Origin: Ignavibacteria bacterium
Lineage (GTDB): Bacteria; Bacteroidota; Ignavibacteria; Tepidaquicellales; OLB5
Reading direction: 5' to 3'
DNA: 64,000 bases
NCBI GenBank assembly: GCA_017303675.1
Contig: JAFLBX010000002.1
Location: forward strand, 1,140,488-1,204,487
The notes beneath the pieces were generated by a model that was given only the letters and a program-made list of their open reading frames with translations, did not search any database and was not told the origin of the DNA. Both the position numbers and the translations under genes were made by a program. This document shows, piece after piece, positions 45,261-54,407 of the stretch (within the stretch, counting starts at the first letter, position 1; every line of letters starts with the position of its first letter).

Positions 45261-46526
45261 TTATTTTAGTAAAACCATTTTCCTGGTCGCTTTGATTGAG
45301 CCTGCATTTATAGTATAAAAATAAATCCCACTTGGGAAAGCTGACGCATCCCAGTCAACTTCGTACGTCCCCGGGCGGAGCTGCTCATTAACCAGCAGAG
45401 TAACTTCTCTGCCGAGGATATCGTGGATTTTCAGGGAGACGACCCCCCGGGTCGTCTCTACAAAGGCTGGGAGATCAAATTTAATTTTTGTTACCGGGTT
45501 AAATGGGTTGGGATAGTTTTGTGAAAGAGAATACTGCTGGGGGATATATGTAAAAATTGGAGTAAGACTAGTTACACCACCATTAGTTGTTTTCCTGTTT
45601 ATTCCTCCAACAAACCAGCCTGTATTAGCATCAATAAAAAATATTTTTGGATTCACACCTCCCGCAATAAATTGCTGGTTCCATGAGTTTCCGCTGTTGG
45701 TTGTATGATACACCTTTACGCCTGCTAAAGAATCACCCGAAATCCATCCAACATTGGCGTTTATAAACTGTATGGAGTTAACTCTTAACCCAAAACCCTC
45801 TATCTGATTTGACCAGTTTACACCCCCGTTTGTTGTTTTCAACAATAGCCCATTTCCACCAGTCCATCCCGTTTGTTCATTCAAAAAAAACATTGATTTG
45901 AGATCATTGGTTATCCCAGAATTAGAAAAGGTAAAATTAAGAGCATTGGTAGCTTTTAACAACACTCCGTTATTGCCACAGAACCATCCTGTTGTATTAT
46001 TAATAAAAAAGACTTCGTTTAAAGAAGTGCTTGATAGAACTGAAACGGTATCCCAGTTTAATCCACCACTAGTAGTTCTAAATAACGTTCCTAATGAATT
46101 TCCAGATACTGTTCTTGAACCCGCAGCAAATCCTGTATTTTCATTAATGAAAAAAATTGAATTGATGCTTCCTGCAGGTGTAAAAATAGAAGACCATACA
46201 TTTCCGCCATTAGTTGTTTTCCAGAATTGCCAGCCAGCCGCGTATCCTGTAGCACTATTTAGGAAATGCACATCAAATAAAGCCGGGTATGGATCGCTTA
46301 ACTGACACTCCCAGTTCACGCCGCCATTTGTGCTCTTTGCTATTCTGCAACCAACAGCAAAACCTGGAAACCATCCTACAGCCCACCCTGTATTTTGATC
46401 TATAAAATTTATTGAAGTATATGTAGTTGGGTCGTTAGTAATCAACATATCTTGCCAACCACTTTGCGAAAGGGCAATATTAGTTAAAGAACTGAATGAG
46501 ATTAATACTAAGATTATTTTTTTCAT
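45261..46526 (-). CDS. T9SS cargo: Asp-box beta-propeller, trio member 2
   Basis: This 421-residue paralogue has a signal peptide (IILVLISFSSLTNIALSQ) and blade motifs KSTNGGVNW, RTTSGGLNW, KTTNGGVNW and HTTNSGNSW. The T9SS sorting domain (~337-421) has SQNYPNPFNPVTKIKFDLP and ends RKMVLLK. Spacing to both neighbours is 12-14 bp. The loop PAFVETTRGVVSLK carries the best-conserved copy of the inverted repeat (45436-45458). The opening stretch SGWQDMLITNDPTTYTSINFIDQNTGW matches a blade pattern repeated throughout these proteins. Confidence 0.85.
   Translation of the reverse strand: MKKIILVLISFSSLTNIALSQSGWQDMLITNDPTTYTSINFIDQNTGWAVGWFPGFAVGCRIAKSTNGGVNWECQLSDPYPALFDVHFLNSATGYAAGWQFWKTTNGGNVWSSIFTPAGSINSIFFINENTGFAAGSRTVSGNSLGTLFRTTSGGLNWDTVSVLSSTSLNEVFFINNTTGWFCGNNGVLLKATNALNFTFSNSGITNDLKSMFFLNEQTGWTGGNGLLLKTTNGGVNWSNQIEGFGLRVNSIQFINANVGWISGDSLAGVKVYHTTNSGNSWNQQFIAGGVNPKIFFIDANTGWFVGGINRKTTNGGVTSLTPIFTYIPQQYSLSQNYPNPFNPVTKIKFDLPAFVETTRGVVSLKIHDILGREVTLLVNEQLRPGTYEVDWDASAFPSGIYFYTINAGSIKATRKMVLLK
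45436..45458. repeat. GAGACGACCC inverted repeat inside a sorting domain, copy 2
   Basis: GAGACGACCC-ccc-GGGTCGTCTC has perfect 10-bp arms with a 3-bp spacer and is followed by TACAAAGGC. It encodes the loop residues ETTRGVVS in the trio gene at 45261. Confidence 0.85.
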
Positions 46527-46538
46527 GACTAAGGCGGT

Positions 46539-47798
46539 TTATTTTAGCAAAACCATTTTTCTAGTTTCATCAAATGAGCTCGTATTTATAGTATAAAAAT
46601 AAATCCCGGTTGGTAAGGCTGAGGCATCCCAGTCAACTTCATATGATCCCGGGCGGAGCTGCTCATTAACCAGCACTGCGACCTCCCTGCCGAGGATATC
46701 GTGGATTTTCAAGAAGACGACCCACCGGGTCGTCTCTACAGAAGCAGGAATATCAAATTTAATTTTTGTTACCGGGTTAAACGGATTGGGATAGTTTTGG
46801 GATAGTGAAAATTGTGAGGGGATATTTTCGATATCTGAGATTAATGCTGTTACACCGCCATTTGAAGTTTTAAGTATATGAGTATCACCTGAAGTAAATC
46901 CTAAATCGGCATTGATAAAAGTAATATTTCTTAGCGTAGAACTTATGCCGCTTGTCTGGTTGCTCCAGGATAATCCACCATTAATTGATTTCATTATCAA
47001 ACCATTAAACCCCGTGAGATATAAAATGTTTTCATCCAGTATTAGTCCATTTGTTAAGTTAACCCCCTGAAAGTCCTGTTTTATCCAGTTCATTCCCCCA
47101 TTTGATGTAATAATAACATATCGTTTTGCTGTTGCGATACCATTATCTGCATCAAAGAAATTCAGTCCGTTTAAGCCTCCGTATATATTTTCAAAACTAA
47201 ATTTTCTACTCCATGAGTTACCATTATCGGAGGAATACTCTATGATACCAAAATGCTGATTAGGCAAAGCAACGCTGCTATCCCCCGCCAAAAAAATATC
47301 TGAGTTTCCGGTATAAAATGAACCTGTAAATACTGTATTTTGAATCTGTCGTTTTAACTCCCATGTGCTCCCGCCATTAGTGGTTGTTGCAATTTTTGAG
47401 TTGCCAGCCAACACTCCATTAAGCGGGTTTACAAATGATATCGTATAATAGTGACCGAAGAAATTTTGTGGTTTTATATTTAACCAACTCAAACCATAGT
47501 CAGTTGACTTGTAAACGGCATTATTGAAACCACAAATGTAAACATTTGAAGAATCGAGTACAAATATCTGATAGAATCTTTGGCCATTTGTACCGATAGA
47601 AAGCATATTCCAATTCAAACCTCCATCAGTAGAACGGTATATTTTGCCATCATCGCCCGAAGCAATAATTTTATTACTTGTTATAAACTTAATATCATTT
47701 GAGATGTATGTGTTGAATACAGTTTCCCAACCATTTTGGGAAAATATAGGGAAAGTTATTATGAACGTTAGAAGAAAAAGTAATGATATTTTTTTCAT
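46539..47798 (-). CDS. T9SS cargo: Asp-box beta-propeller, trio member 1
   Basis: This 419-residue exported protein has a signal peptide (LLFLLTFIITFPIFSQ) and blades RSTDGGLNW, KSTDYGLSW, TTNGGSTW, SSDNGNSW and KSINGGLSW. A T9SS sorting domain (~335-419) ends RKMVLLK. It is the promoter-proximal member of the trio. The loop PASVETTRWVVFLK carries the third copy of the inverted repeat. The gene is divergent from hutH; about 106 bp of AT-rich sequence separate them. Confidence 0.85.
   Translation of the reverse strand: MKKISLLFLLTFIITFPIFSQNGWETVFNTYISNDIKFITSNKIIASGDDGKIYRSTDGGLNWNMLSIGTNGQRFYQIFVLDSSNVYICGFNNAVYKSTDYGLSWLNIKPQNFFGHYYTISFVNPLNGVLAGNSKIATTTNGGSTWELKRQIQNTVFTGSFYTGNSDIFLAGDSSVALPNQHFGIIEYSSDNGNSWSRKFSFENIYGGLNGLNFFDADNGIATAKRYVIITSNGGMNWIKQDFQGVNLTNGLILDENILYLTGFNGLIMKSINGGLSWSNQTSGISSTLRNITFINADLGFTSGDTHILKTSNGGVTALISDIENIPSQFSLSQNYPNPFNPVTKIKFDIPASVETTRWVVFLKIHDILGREVAVLVNEQLRPGSYEVDWDASALPTGIYFYTINTSSFDETRKMVLLK
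46714..46736. repeat. GAGACGACCC inverted repeat inside a sorting domain, copy 3
   Basis: AGACGACCC-acc-GGGTCGTCT has perfect 9-bp arms with a 3-bp spacer; the outermost pair is mismatched. TACAGAAGC follows as in copy 1. It encodes ETTRWVVF in the trio gene at 46539. Confidence 0.85.
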
Positions 47799-47904
47799 AA
47801 CCCAAAGGAAGTTAGTTACCTAAACTTATATAATACAAACAAATTAAACAAGCTAAATTGTTATTATCTTTAATGTTTAAACATATTAAATTATATTTGT
47901 TGAT

Positions 47905-49434
47905 ATGAAAAAAACGCTAATTAACGGTGAAAATTTAACGATTTCAGAAGCTAAGGAAATTGTTGATAATTTTTTACCAATCGGAATTTCAAAAGATGCA
48001 ATAACCCGTATTAAAAGATCAAGAAGTGTTATTGAAAAATGGATAAAAAATGACGAGGTTATTTACGGGGTCACAACCGGGTTCGGTGAATTCAAAGATG
48101 TAAAAATACCGCAAAAAGATATTGAAAAACTGCAGCATAATTTAATTATATCTCATGCCGCGGGAGTCGGCGAACCACTGCCGAAGAATATTGTAAGACT
48201 GATGCTGCTCTTAAGAATAAATTCACTTGTAAAAGGCTACAGCGGCGTTAGATTAGAGCTTATTGAACAGCTGATAAAAATATTTAACCTCGGTATTACC
48301 GCTTATATTCCCTCACAGGGTTCTGTTGGCTCATCCGGTGATCTTGCGCCTCTTGCGCATCTTGCATGCGTTCTGATAGGTGAAGGCTACGCCTATGATG
48401 GTAGAGATGTTCTGCCTGCTAAAGCAGTGCTTGCTAAGCACGGCTTAAAGCCGTTCAGGCTGATGGCAAAAGAGGGTCTTGCACTCATAAACGGCACACA
48501 GATGATGACAGCGTACGCTGTTGAAATACTCAACCGCGCAGAAAGACTATCCAAGCTAGCAGATATTTCCGGCGCGCTCAGCATAGAAGCATTAAAGGGC
48601 ACTGATACTGCATTTAAAGATATATTACAGCAGGTCAGACCTCATAAAGGACAGATTAACACTGCTGCAAATCTGCGCAAGCTTTTAAAAGGCAGTGAGA
48701 TAAGGCTTTCTCACATTGATTGCGGTAAGGTTCAGGATGCGTATTCTTTGCGCTGTATGCCCCAGGTTCACGGCGCAGTTAAAGATACAATTGAATATGT
48801 AAGCGGTGTTGTAACTACCGAGGTAAATTCAGCAACTGATAATCCGTTAATTTTTGCGGATTCAAACGAACATATCGAAGGCGGTAATTTCCACGGTGAG
48901 CCTGTAGCTTTGGTAATGGATTTTCTGAAGATAGCATTGAGTGAGCTTGCAAATATAAGTGAGCGCAGAACAGCGAGACTTGTAGACGGTTCATTAAGCG
49001 GACTGCCGCGCTTTTTAACATCAAAAGGCGGACTGAATTCAGGCTTAATGATCGCTCAATATACTGCTGCTTCGCTGGTTTCTGAAAACAAAGTGCTTTG
49101 CCATCCTGCTTCGGTTGATTCAATACCAACAAGCGCTAACCAGGAAGATCACAATTCATTGGGCAGCATAGCTGCAAGGAAATGTTTTGAAGTGCTGAAC
49201 AATGCAGAAAAAGTAATAGCCATTGAAATATTATGCTCATGCCAGGGAATCGATTTCCTGAAACCGCTTAAATGCGGCAGTGGTACAGCAGCCGCATATG
49301 ATATGATACGAAAACATGTAAGCCATATTGATGAAGATATTTTAATGAATGATCATATCCAATCAGTTTGTGATGTGATATTCCATGATGATTTTATAAA
49401 CAATGTAGAAAAATCCGGCGGGATGCTTCATTGA
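47905..49434 (+). CDS. hutH: Histidine ammonia-lyase
   Basis: HutH removes ammonia from histidine to give urocanate, the first step of histidine breakdown. The 509-residue protein has YGVTTGFGEF with the catalytic Tyr, SHAAGVGEP with the His that favours histidine as substrate, and the ANQEDHNSLG motif with the Glu typical of HAL. The self-forming MIO cofactor site is Ser143-Ser144-Gly145 (GSVGSSGDLAPLAH), where most HALs have Ala-Ser-Gly. No hutU, hutI or hutG is nearby. The stop overlaps the TTG start of a YihY-family gene. Confidence 0.88.
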   Translation: MKKTLINGENLTISEAKEIVDNFLPIGISKDAITRIKRSRSVIEKWIKNDEVIYGVTTGFGEFKDVKIPQKDIEKLQHNLIISHAAGVGEPLPKNIVRLMLLLRINSLVKGYSGVRLELIEQLIKIFNLGITAYIPSQGSVGSSGDLAPLAHLACVLIGEGYAYDGRDVLPAKAVLAKHGLKPFRLMAKEGLALINGTQMMTAYAVEILNRAERLSKLADISGALSIEALKGTDTAFKDILQQVRPHKGQINTAANLRKLLKGSEIRLSHIDCGKVQDAYSLRCMPQVHGAVKDTIEYVSGVVTTEVNSATDNPLIFADSNEHIEGGNFHGEPVALVMDFLKIALSELANISERRTARLVDGSLSGLPRFLTSKGGLNSGLMIAQYTAASLVSENKVLCHPASVDSIPTSANQEDHNSLGSIAARKCFEVLNNAEKVIAIEILCSCQGIDFLKPLKCGSGTAAAYDMIRKHVSHIDEDILMNDHIQSVCDVIFHDDFINNVEKSGGMLH

Positions 49435-50333
49435 AAAAAGCAAATACCAAGAAATCAAAGAAATTTGACCTGAAGAAAGTTTATGGTGAGCTTAAATATT
49501 ACGCCATAGGTTTTTATAATAAATTTGATGAAGATCATGTATGGATAATGTCTGCAAGCATTGCTTTCAATATTATTATATGTATAATCCCGATAACACT
49601 TATTTTAACTTCAATCCTCGGTTTCTACCTCCAAAGAGAAGGAGCAGAGTCATATTTAAATGATGCTTTGAACAAAGTGGTCGGATTGACCCCGGAGTTC
49701 AAAACTAAGATCATAAATCTTGTGCTTGGTGCAATAGATGAGCTTTCCAAGAATTCAACACTCACCGCAGTGATTGGTTCAATCGGAATTTTGTGGACAG
49801 CCAGCGGTTTATTCAGTACAATTCGTGACGTGTTGAACAGGATTTACAAAACCAGAAGCGATACTTTTTATCTATGGGCTAAACTGCGTGATATGGGGAT
49901 GGTTTTTCTGATTTTAACAGTATTTCTGCTTTCTTTTTCATCAACATTCATACTTTCCATATTCCAGGCTGTGGATGAATCCTTTTTTGGTGATACAATA
50001 TTGAAGCTTGGCTTCACTACTACCCTGCTTACGCATACAATTGGACTTATATTTACATTTATAATGTTCTATTTAATCTTTAAACTTGTACCTCAGGGAT
50101 TTGTAAGCCAGAAAGTCGCCATAATTTCGAGTATCACCGCTTCAATACTTTATGAAGCCCTGAAATACCTGTTCATTATTTACCTGGTTTCATTTGCAAA
50201 TTACCAGCGGGTTTACGGAACATACGCAGCGATTGTCGCAGTAATTTTCTGGCTTTATTATTCATCTTTAACATTTGTAATCGGCGCAGAAGCAGGTCAA
50301 TTATACAAGGAAAAAAAACTCTTAGGCGAATAA
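49431..50333 (+). CDS. YihY/BrkB-family inner membrane protein
   Basis: This 300-residue polytopic membrane protein of the YihY/virulence factor BrkB family (once misnamed RNase BN) has about six hydrophobic segments, among them ASIAFNIIICIIPITLILTS, MVFLILTVFLLSFSSTFIL and TYAAIVAVIFWLYYSS. The family signature regions IGILWTASGLFSTIRDVLNRIY and the ending FVIGAEAGQLY are clear. The start is a TTG within the 4-bp TTGA overlap with hutH. Function of the family is not settled. Confidence 0.88.
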   Translation: MKKANTKKSKKFDLKKVYGELKYYAIGFYNKFDEDHVWIMSASIAFNIIICIIPITLILTSILGFYLQREGAESYLNDALNKVVGLTPEFKTKIINLVLGAIDELSKNSTLTAVIGSIGILWTASGLFSTIRDVLNRIYKTRSDTFYLWAKLRDMGMVFLILTVFLLSFSSTFILSIFQAVDESFFGDTILKLGFTTTLLTHTIGLIFTFIMFYLIFKLVPQGFVSQKVAIISSITASILYEALKYLFIIYLVSFANYQRVYGTYAAIVAVIFWLYYSSLTFVIGAEAGQLYKEKKLLGE

Positions 50334-50379
50334 ACATTCAGTAATGAATATTTAAAATCACAATTGATACTTAGATTTA

Positions 50380-51633
50380 TTGGAACAGAGAAAACTATAT
50401 AAAACACTGGAAAATGCTTTTAAGCATTTTCCTGATTTTGAAAGCGACAAGCAGCTTTTAAGCTATGTACTGAAAGAGGTGATCAATCATGAAAATATTG
50501 AGATCACAGGCGGCAGGCTGTGGGAGCTTAATGATTCAAAAACTTCTTACATTATGGCTGAGCAGCATGGAGAAGTTGAAAAAATAAGAAAAGGCTATGC
50601 TTTAAAGCTGGCTGATTATACTATATTTTATGAAGTAGGCAAAAACCGTTCTGTGCTGGCAAAAGAAACCGATAAGTATCTCAGCAATTTAGGTATTCAT
50701 TTGTATTCAGCCACCGGAATAGGCGACAGGTTCAAAGTTAAAGATATTCATGGCAAAGACCAGTATTTATACCAGTATATCATGGCATTCAATTCACGTG
50801 AAATGAATGTAAACCTTATGAATACGATGAACATTATAAGTACCTCAGTAAGCTCTATGCTGCGCACGCGCGGTATTGAAAAAAAAGCGCGTGCAATTGA
50901 AAAGGATCTTGTTAAAGCAAGAGAGATCCAGAGAAGTATTCTACCTGAACATGAACACAGCTTCGCCAACTATGAAATTTTCGGTATTTCAATTCCTGAT
51001 AGAATTGTAGGCGGTGATTTTTTTGATTACCTTACTTTCGGGAATGAAAAGGATAAAATAGGTATAGCAATAGGTGATGCCGCTTCAAAGGGATTTTCAG
51101 CGGCAGCGCAGGCGCTGTATGTATCTGGGGCTTTAAAAATGGGAACAGAGAACGAGCTGAAGATGACTGCGGTTATGAAAAAGATCAACTCCTTAGTTCA
51201 CAGGGTATTCCCGGATGAGCGATTTTTAACCCTGTTCTATATGGAGCTTTATAAGGATACAAAAGGACTGTGTTTATATGTAAATGCGGGTCACAATCCG
51301 CCAATACATTTAAACTATGAAACAAACAGCATGGATACGCTTGATGCGACTGGCCCCGTACTAGGTCCCGCACCAGAGCAGGATTACACAACTGATTCGC
51401 TTTACCTTAACAAAAATGATGTAATGGTACTTTATACAGACGGAATTGTTGAAGCTGCAAATTCAAAATTTGAATTCTATGGTGAAGACAGGCTGAAAGA
51501 AGTGATATTAAACAGCAAGAATTTTTCAGCCAAAGAGATCTGCGCCCATATAATAGAAGATGTACAGAAATTTTCCAACCGCGGTAAATATTCTGATGAT
51601 AAAACCGTGGTAGTAGTAAAACGAGTAAAATAG
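50380..51633 (+). CDS. PP2C-type serine phosphatase (RsbU/SpoIIE domain)
   Basis: This 417-residue cytoplasmic protein has an N-terminal region of unknown fold (~1-170), a linking helix (IEKDLVKAREIQRSILPE, the usual lead into the domain) and a SpoIIE/RsbU PP2C domain (~190-417). Metal-binding and catalytic motifs are visible: VGGDFFDYL, IGDAASKGFSAA, NAGHNPP and LYTDGIVEA, followed by SDDKTVVVVK. Such phosphatases act on anti-sigma-factor antagonists in partner-switching control. No anti-sigma or antagonist gene adjoins it here. The start is a TTG at 50380. Confidence 0.87.
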   Translation: MEQRKLYKTLENAFKHFPDFESDKQLLSYVLKEVINHENIEITGGRLWELNDSKTSYIMAEQHGEVEKIRKGYALKLADYTIFYEVGKNRSVLAKETDKYLSNLGIHLYSATGIGDRFKVKDIHGKDQYLYQYIMAFNSREMNVNLMNTMNIISTSVSSMLRTRGIEKKARAIEKDLVKAREIQRSILPEHEHSFANYEIFGISIPDRIVGGDFFDYLTFGNEKDKIGIAIGDAASKGFSAAAQALYVSGALKMGTENELKMTAVMKKINSLVHRVFPDERFLTLFYMELYKDTKGLCLYVNAGHNPPIHLNYETNSMDTLDATGPVLGPAPEQDYTTDSLYLNKNDVMVLYTDGIVEAANSKFEFYGEDRLKEVILNSKNFSAKEICAHIIEDVQKFSNRGKYSDDKTVVVVKRVK

Positions 51634-51703
51634 AATTGTAATTAAACAAAAATTTTCAGTTCAAATTTAAAATATTATTTATCAATCTTTAATACTTAAG
51701 AAA

Positions 51704-52084
51704 ATGAACATTCCAGCAGATTTAAAATACACAAAAGACCATGAATGGGTAAAAGTTGAAGGCAGCACCGGAACCGTTGGTGTTACCGATTATGCACAGG
51801 GCGAGCTTGGCGATATAATTTATGTAGATGTGACAACTGTAGGTAATGATGTTTCAATGGGTGATACTTTCGGTACGATTGAAGCTGTAAAAACAGTGAG
51901 CGATATGTATGCCCCGGTTTCAGGCAAGATTGCTGAATTCAATTCAGCGGTAAATGATAATCCCGCAATTGTAAACCAGGACCCATACGGCGCAGGCTGG
52001 CTGGTTAAGATAGAAATCAGCAATATGGGTGATCTGGATTCATTGCTCTCACCGGAAGATTACAAAAATTTAGTAGGCGGATAG
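51704..52084 (+). CDS. gcvH: Glycine cleavage system H protein
   Basis: GcvH is the lipoyl carrier of the glycine cleavage complex. The 126-residue protein is of normal length. The lipoylation site is Lys63 in GTIEAVKTVSDMYAPVSG, and the ends KYTKDHEWVKVEG and YKNLVGG match the family. The gcvT and gcvP genes are absent nearby, so the H protein gene stands alone, which is not rare. A repeat-like element follows the stop. Confidence 0.95.
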   Translation: MNIPADLKYTKDHEWVKVEGSTGTVGVTDYAQGELGDIIYVDVTTVGNDVSMGDTFGTIEAVKTVSDMYAPVSGKIAEFNSAVNDNPAIVNQDPYGAGWLVKIEISNMGDLDSLLSPEDYKNLVGG

Positions 52085-52091
52085 GATTTTT

Positions 52092-52172
52092 TTGTCATTC
52101 TGAACGAAGCGCAGCGAAGTGAAGAATCTAGAGAAAAACAGTCTGGATCCTTCGCTTCGCTCAGGATGACAA
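52092..52172. repeat. 81-bp imperfect inverted-repeat element
   Basis: The left end is TTGTCATTCTGAACGAAGCG. The right end, read on the other strand, is TTGTCATCCTGAGCGAAGCG. The inner parts carry AAGAATCT and GGATCC. It lies between the stops of gcvH and the SpoIID cargo gene. This looks like a dispersed intergenic repeat family that I recall from Bacteroidota-related genomes. Confidence 0.7.
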
Positions 52173-52212
52173 GATCTTTTGTCCAACCATATAAAGAAGG
52201 TATCATTAGAAA

Positions 52213-54225
52213 CTACTTCACAAGCACCATCCTATTCGTTTCAACAAATCCTTCTGTTATCAGCGAATAGAAATACACTCCGCTAGCAAATCCCGTGCCG
52301 TCCCAATCAACTGAATAACTCCCCGGTTTTAGCTGCTCGTTTACAAGGGTTGTTATTTCTCTACCGAGAAGATCATAAATAATAATTTTAGCATTTGACT
52401 GGTTAGGTATATCAAAATTAATTTTAGTAACCGGGTTGAACGGGTTTGGATAGTTTGGTTCTAAGGCAAATTTATCAGGAATTTCTGTACTTAAGATAGT
52501 AACCCCTAACGGAGAAATAGTCAACGCGCCTGTTGTAAGTTTTGAGCTAACCACAAAATCACTGCCATCAATAGTGTTATTATTGTTTTTATCATACCAA
52601 AGTGCGGTCAGTATATCATATACTCCGGGTGCAGTATTGCACGGAATATTAAATGTACGTGAATAATTTGCAGTTCCGCTTGTAAAATTTCTTTTTACAT
52701 CTCCTGCCGGATCGCTAATCCAGTTTGTTGTGCCTGCCGGAGCAATTGATGCGCCTATCATTAAGCTAGCAGAGCCGCTTGAGGTTACGTTATTATTGAT
52801 TGTTATCTGCGCGCAAGGATTTGAATTAACCGGCACCGGCGAAGATGTATTTATTACAGCCGTGGTACCAAGAGTTACCTGCCAGTTCTGAGGCGATACG
52901 TTGTAATAGTGAGCAAGAATCTGCTGCCATGTTTTAGTACCGTATGAGTGCGCCGTACCCTGCCCGCATGGGCTTGAAGTACTTATAACCCTGCCGGTTG
53001 CCCAGCGAACTGTCCCCCATTGGCACAGCCCGCGCCCGTGACCGTTAGGTGAAAATCCGGTACAAACCGGGTCTGATATACACGGCCACGATGAACCTGT
53101 ACCGGAGTATCCGTTGCCGCAGCCTTTATTGTTATTTTCAGCTGAGTATTCAGAGCGCACTACTCCTGATGAATTGGTTAATATATAGCCAAAAGTATTA
53201 TCTATAGCGGAACTTGTATTGGTAGATGTAACGCTTCCCATAAACTGGCAGTAAGTATTATCACAAATATCATAGTTTGAATTAATTGGATTATAAACAT
53301 AATAAACTGCGTAAGACCGCGCAGCTACTGCGCATGCCTGCAGTGAATTCATGCCCCCTGATAGATTACCCCAGCAGGCATATATTTCAGCGGGCAGAAC
53401 ATATTTTAAATAAGTTTGCAACGAATAAACTTCTACAGTTGTGCAGTTAGTACCTGTGCAGTTCCTCCCAACTCTGATATTTAAAGGAACAACAAATCCC
53501 GTTACAGCCATATCAGGAAACAGAGTTTGCGGGGTGCAGTCACTGCACCTGCTATCATGTGGTAAAGTATTTAGCGAAAAGTTATCACTCCCCTGTTTTA
53601 GTCTAACGGTAAAGATGAAATCGGTGTTTGGGGTTATCTCGAAATCCTTATAAATTTTTGTACTGTATGGAGTCTTTTCAAAGTTAAGTGTTACAAGAGT
53701 TCTTTTATCGCAGTTGGCGGGAAAATACAGCTCAAAATATCCATCAGCATCCGTAGTGCCCAATACTCTTAAAGAGGCATCTTTAATTGTTGTATTGCCG
53801 AGTGGAGCGCCTGTATTTTCATCTACCACATAACCAAGCAGCAAAGCTGCATCGGGCTTAAGCAGCGATTTGATACGGAGTGTATTTAACTTTGTGCTTA
53901 CTGCTAAAGGATCGAGGAATATACTGCAATTTATGGCATTAGCTTTGATATCAAACGAAGTCTGTGAGCTTTGATACCCTGATTTAAATACCGTAATGGA
54001 ATAAGTGCCTTCGGCAAGTGATACTGAATAATTATTCGATTGCAAAGCTTGAGGCGTGATGATATCCTGACCAGTGGATGTATTATAGATAATAAGTTTT
54101 TCTGGTATGACGGATACTCCGGTTTCACTTGAATAGAATTTGAGATCAATATTACCTGCAAATGCTGTGGTTTGAACTAGTAAGGTTAGTATTGAGAATA
54201 ATGTAAAAAGTATTTTTCTTTTCAT
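52213..54225 (-). CDS. T9SS cargo: SpoIID/LytB-domain protein with carboxypeptidase-like domain
   Basis: This 670-residue exported protein has a signal peptide (FTLFSILTLLVQTTAFA). A PEGA/carboxypeptidase regulatory-like beta domain follows (~130-200: GYVVDENTGAPLGNTTI, TDADGYFELYFP). Next is a SpoIID/LytB domain (~255-450: YLKYVLPAEIYACWG, QACAVAARSYAVYYV, GHGRGLCQWG). SpoIID-type proteins cleave denuded peptidoglycan glycan strands. The T9SS sorting domain (~590-670) has NYPNPFNPVTKINFDIP and the short loop, and ends NRMVLVK. Many Cys residues suggest disulfides. A SpoIID domain sent out by T9SS rather than kept in the periplasm is uncommon. Confidence 0.86.
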   Translation of the reverse strand: MKRKILFTLFSILTLLVQTTAFAGNIDLKFYSSETGVSVIPEKLIIYNTSTGQDIITPQALQSNNYSVSLAEGTYSITVFKSGYQSSQTSFDIKANAINCSIFLDPLAVSTKLNTLRIKSLLKPDAALLLGYVVDENTGAPLGNTTIKDASLRVLGTTDADGYFELYFPANCDKRTLVTLNFEKTPYSTKIYKDFEITPNTDFIFTVRLKQGSDNFSLNTLPHDSRCSDCTPQTLFPDMAVTGFVVPLNIRVGRNCTGTNCTTVEVYSLQTYLKYVLPAEIYACWGNLSGGMNSLQACAVAARSYAVYYVYNPINSNYDICDNTYCQFMGSVTSTNTSSAIDNTFGYILTNSSGVVRSEYSAENNNKGCGNGYSGTGSSWPCISDPVCTGFSPNGHGRGLCQWGTVRWATGRVISTSSPCGQGTAHSYGTKTWQQILAHYYNVSPQNWQVTLGTTAVINTSSPVPVNSNPCAQITINNNVTSSGSASLMIGASIAPAGTTNWISDPAGDVKRNFTSGTANYSRTFNIPCNTAPGVYDILTALWYDKNNNNTIDGSDFVVSSKLTTGALTISPLGVTILSTEIPDKFALEPNYPNPFNPVTKINFDIPNQSNAKIIIYDLLGREITTLVNEQLKPGSYSVDWDGTGFASGVYFYSLITEGFVETNRMVLVK

Positions 54226-54407
54226 TTATCAATAATTTAATCAGTTGTTGGTCAACTTAGAAACAAGTCTTGCAAGACCAACAACGGGATAGCCTATTTA
54301 ATTAAATAAAAATACTCAATACTTAAGGGAAAAGAAATAGTAATAGATGTAAATAATTGTTTCATCTTCTTGTGTAACCAATGACTCCAAAGTTACGGAA
54401 AGAATGA

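Noticed and set aside
43951..47798. CRISPR-like or spacer array suggested by regularly spaced repeats
   Set aside because: The repeats are about 1.3 kb apart, lie at equivalent codons of paralogous genes and have no spacer structure.
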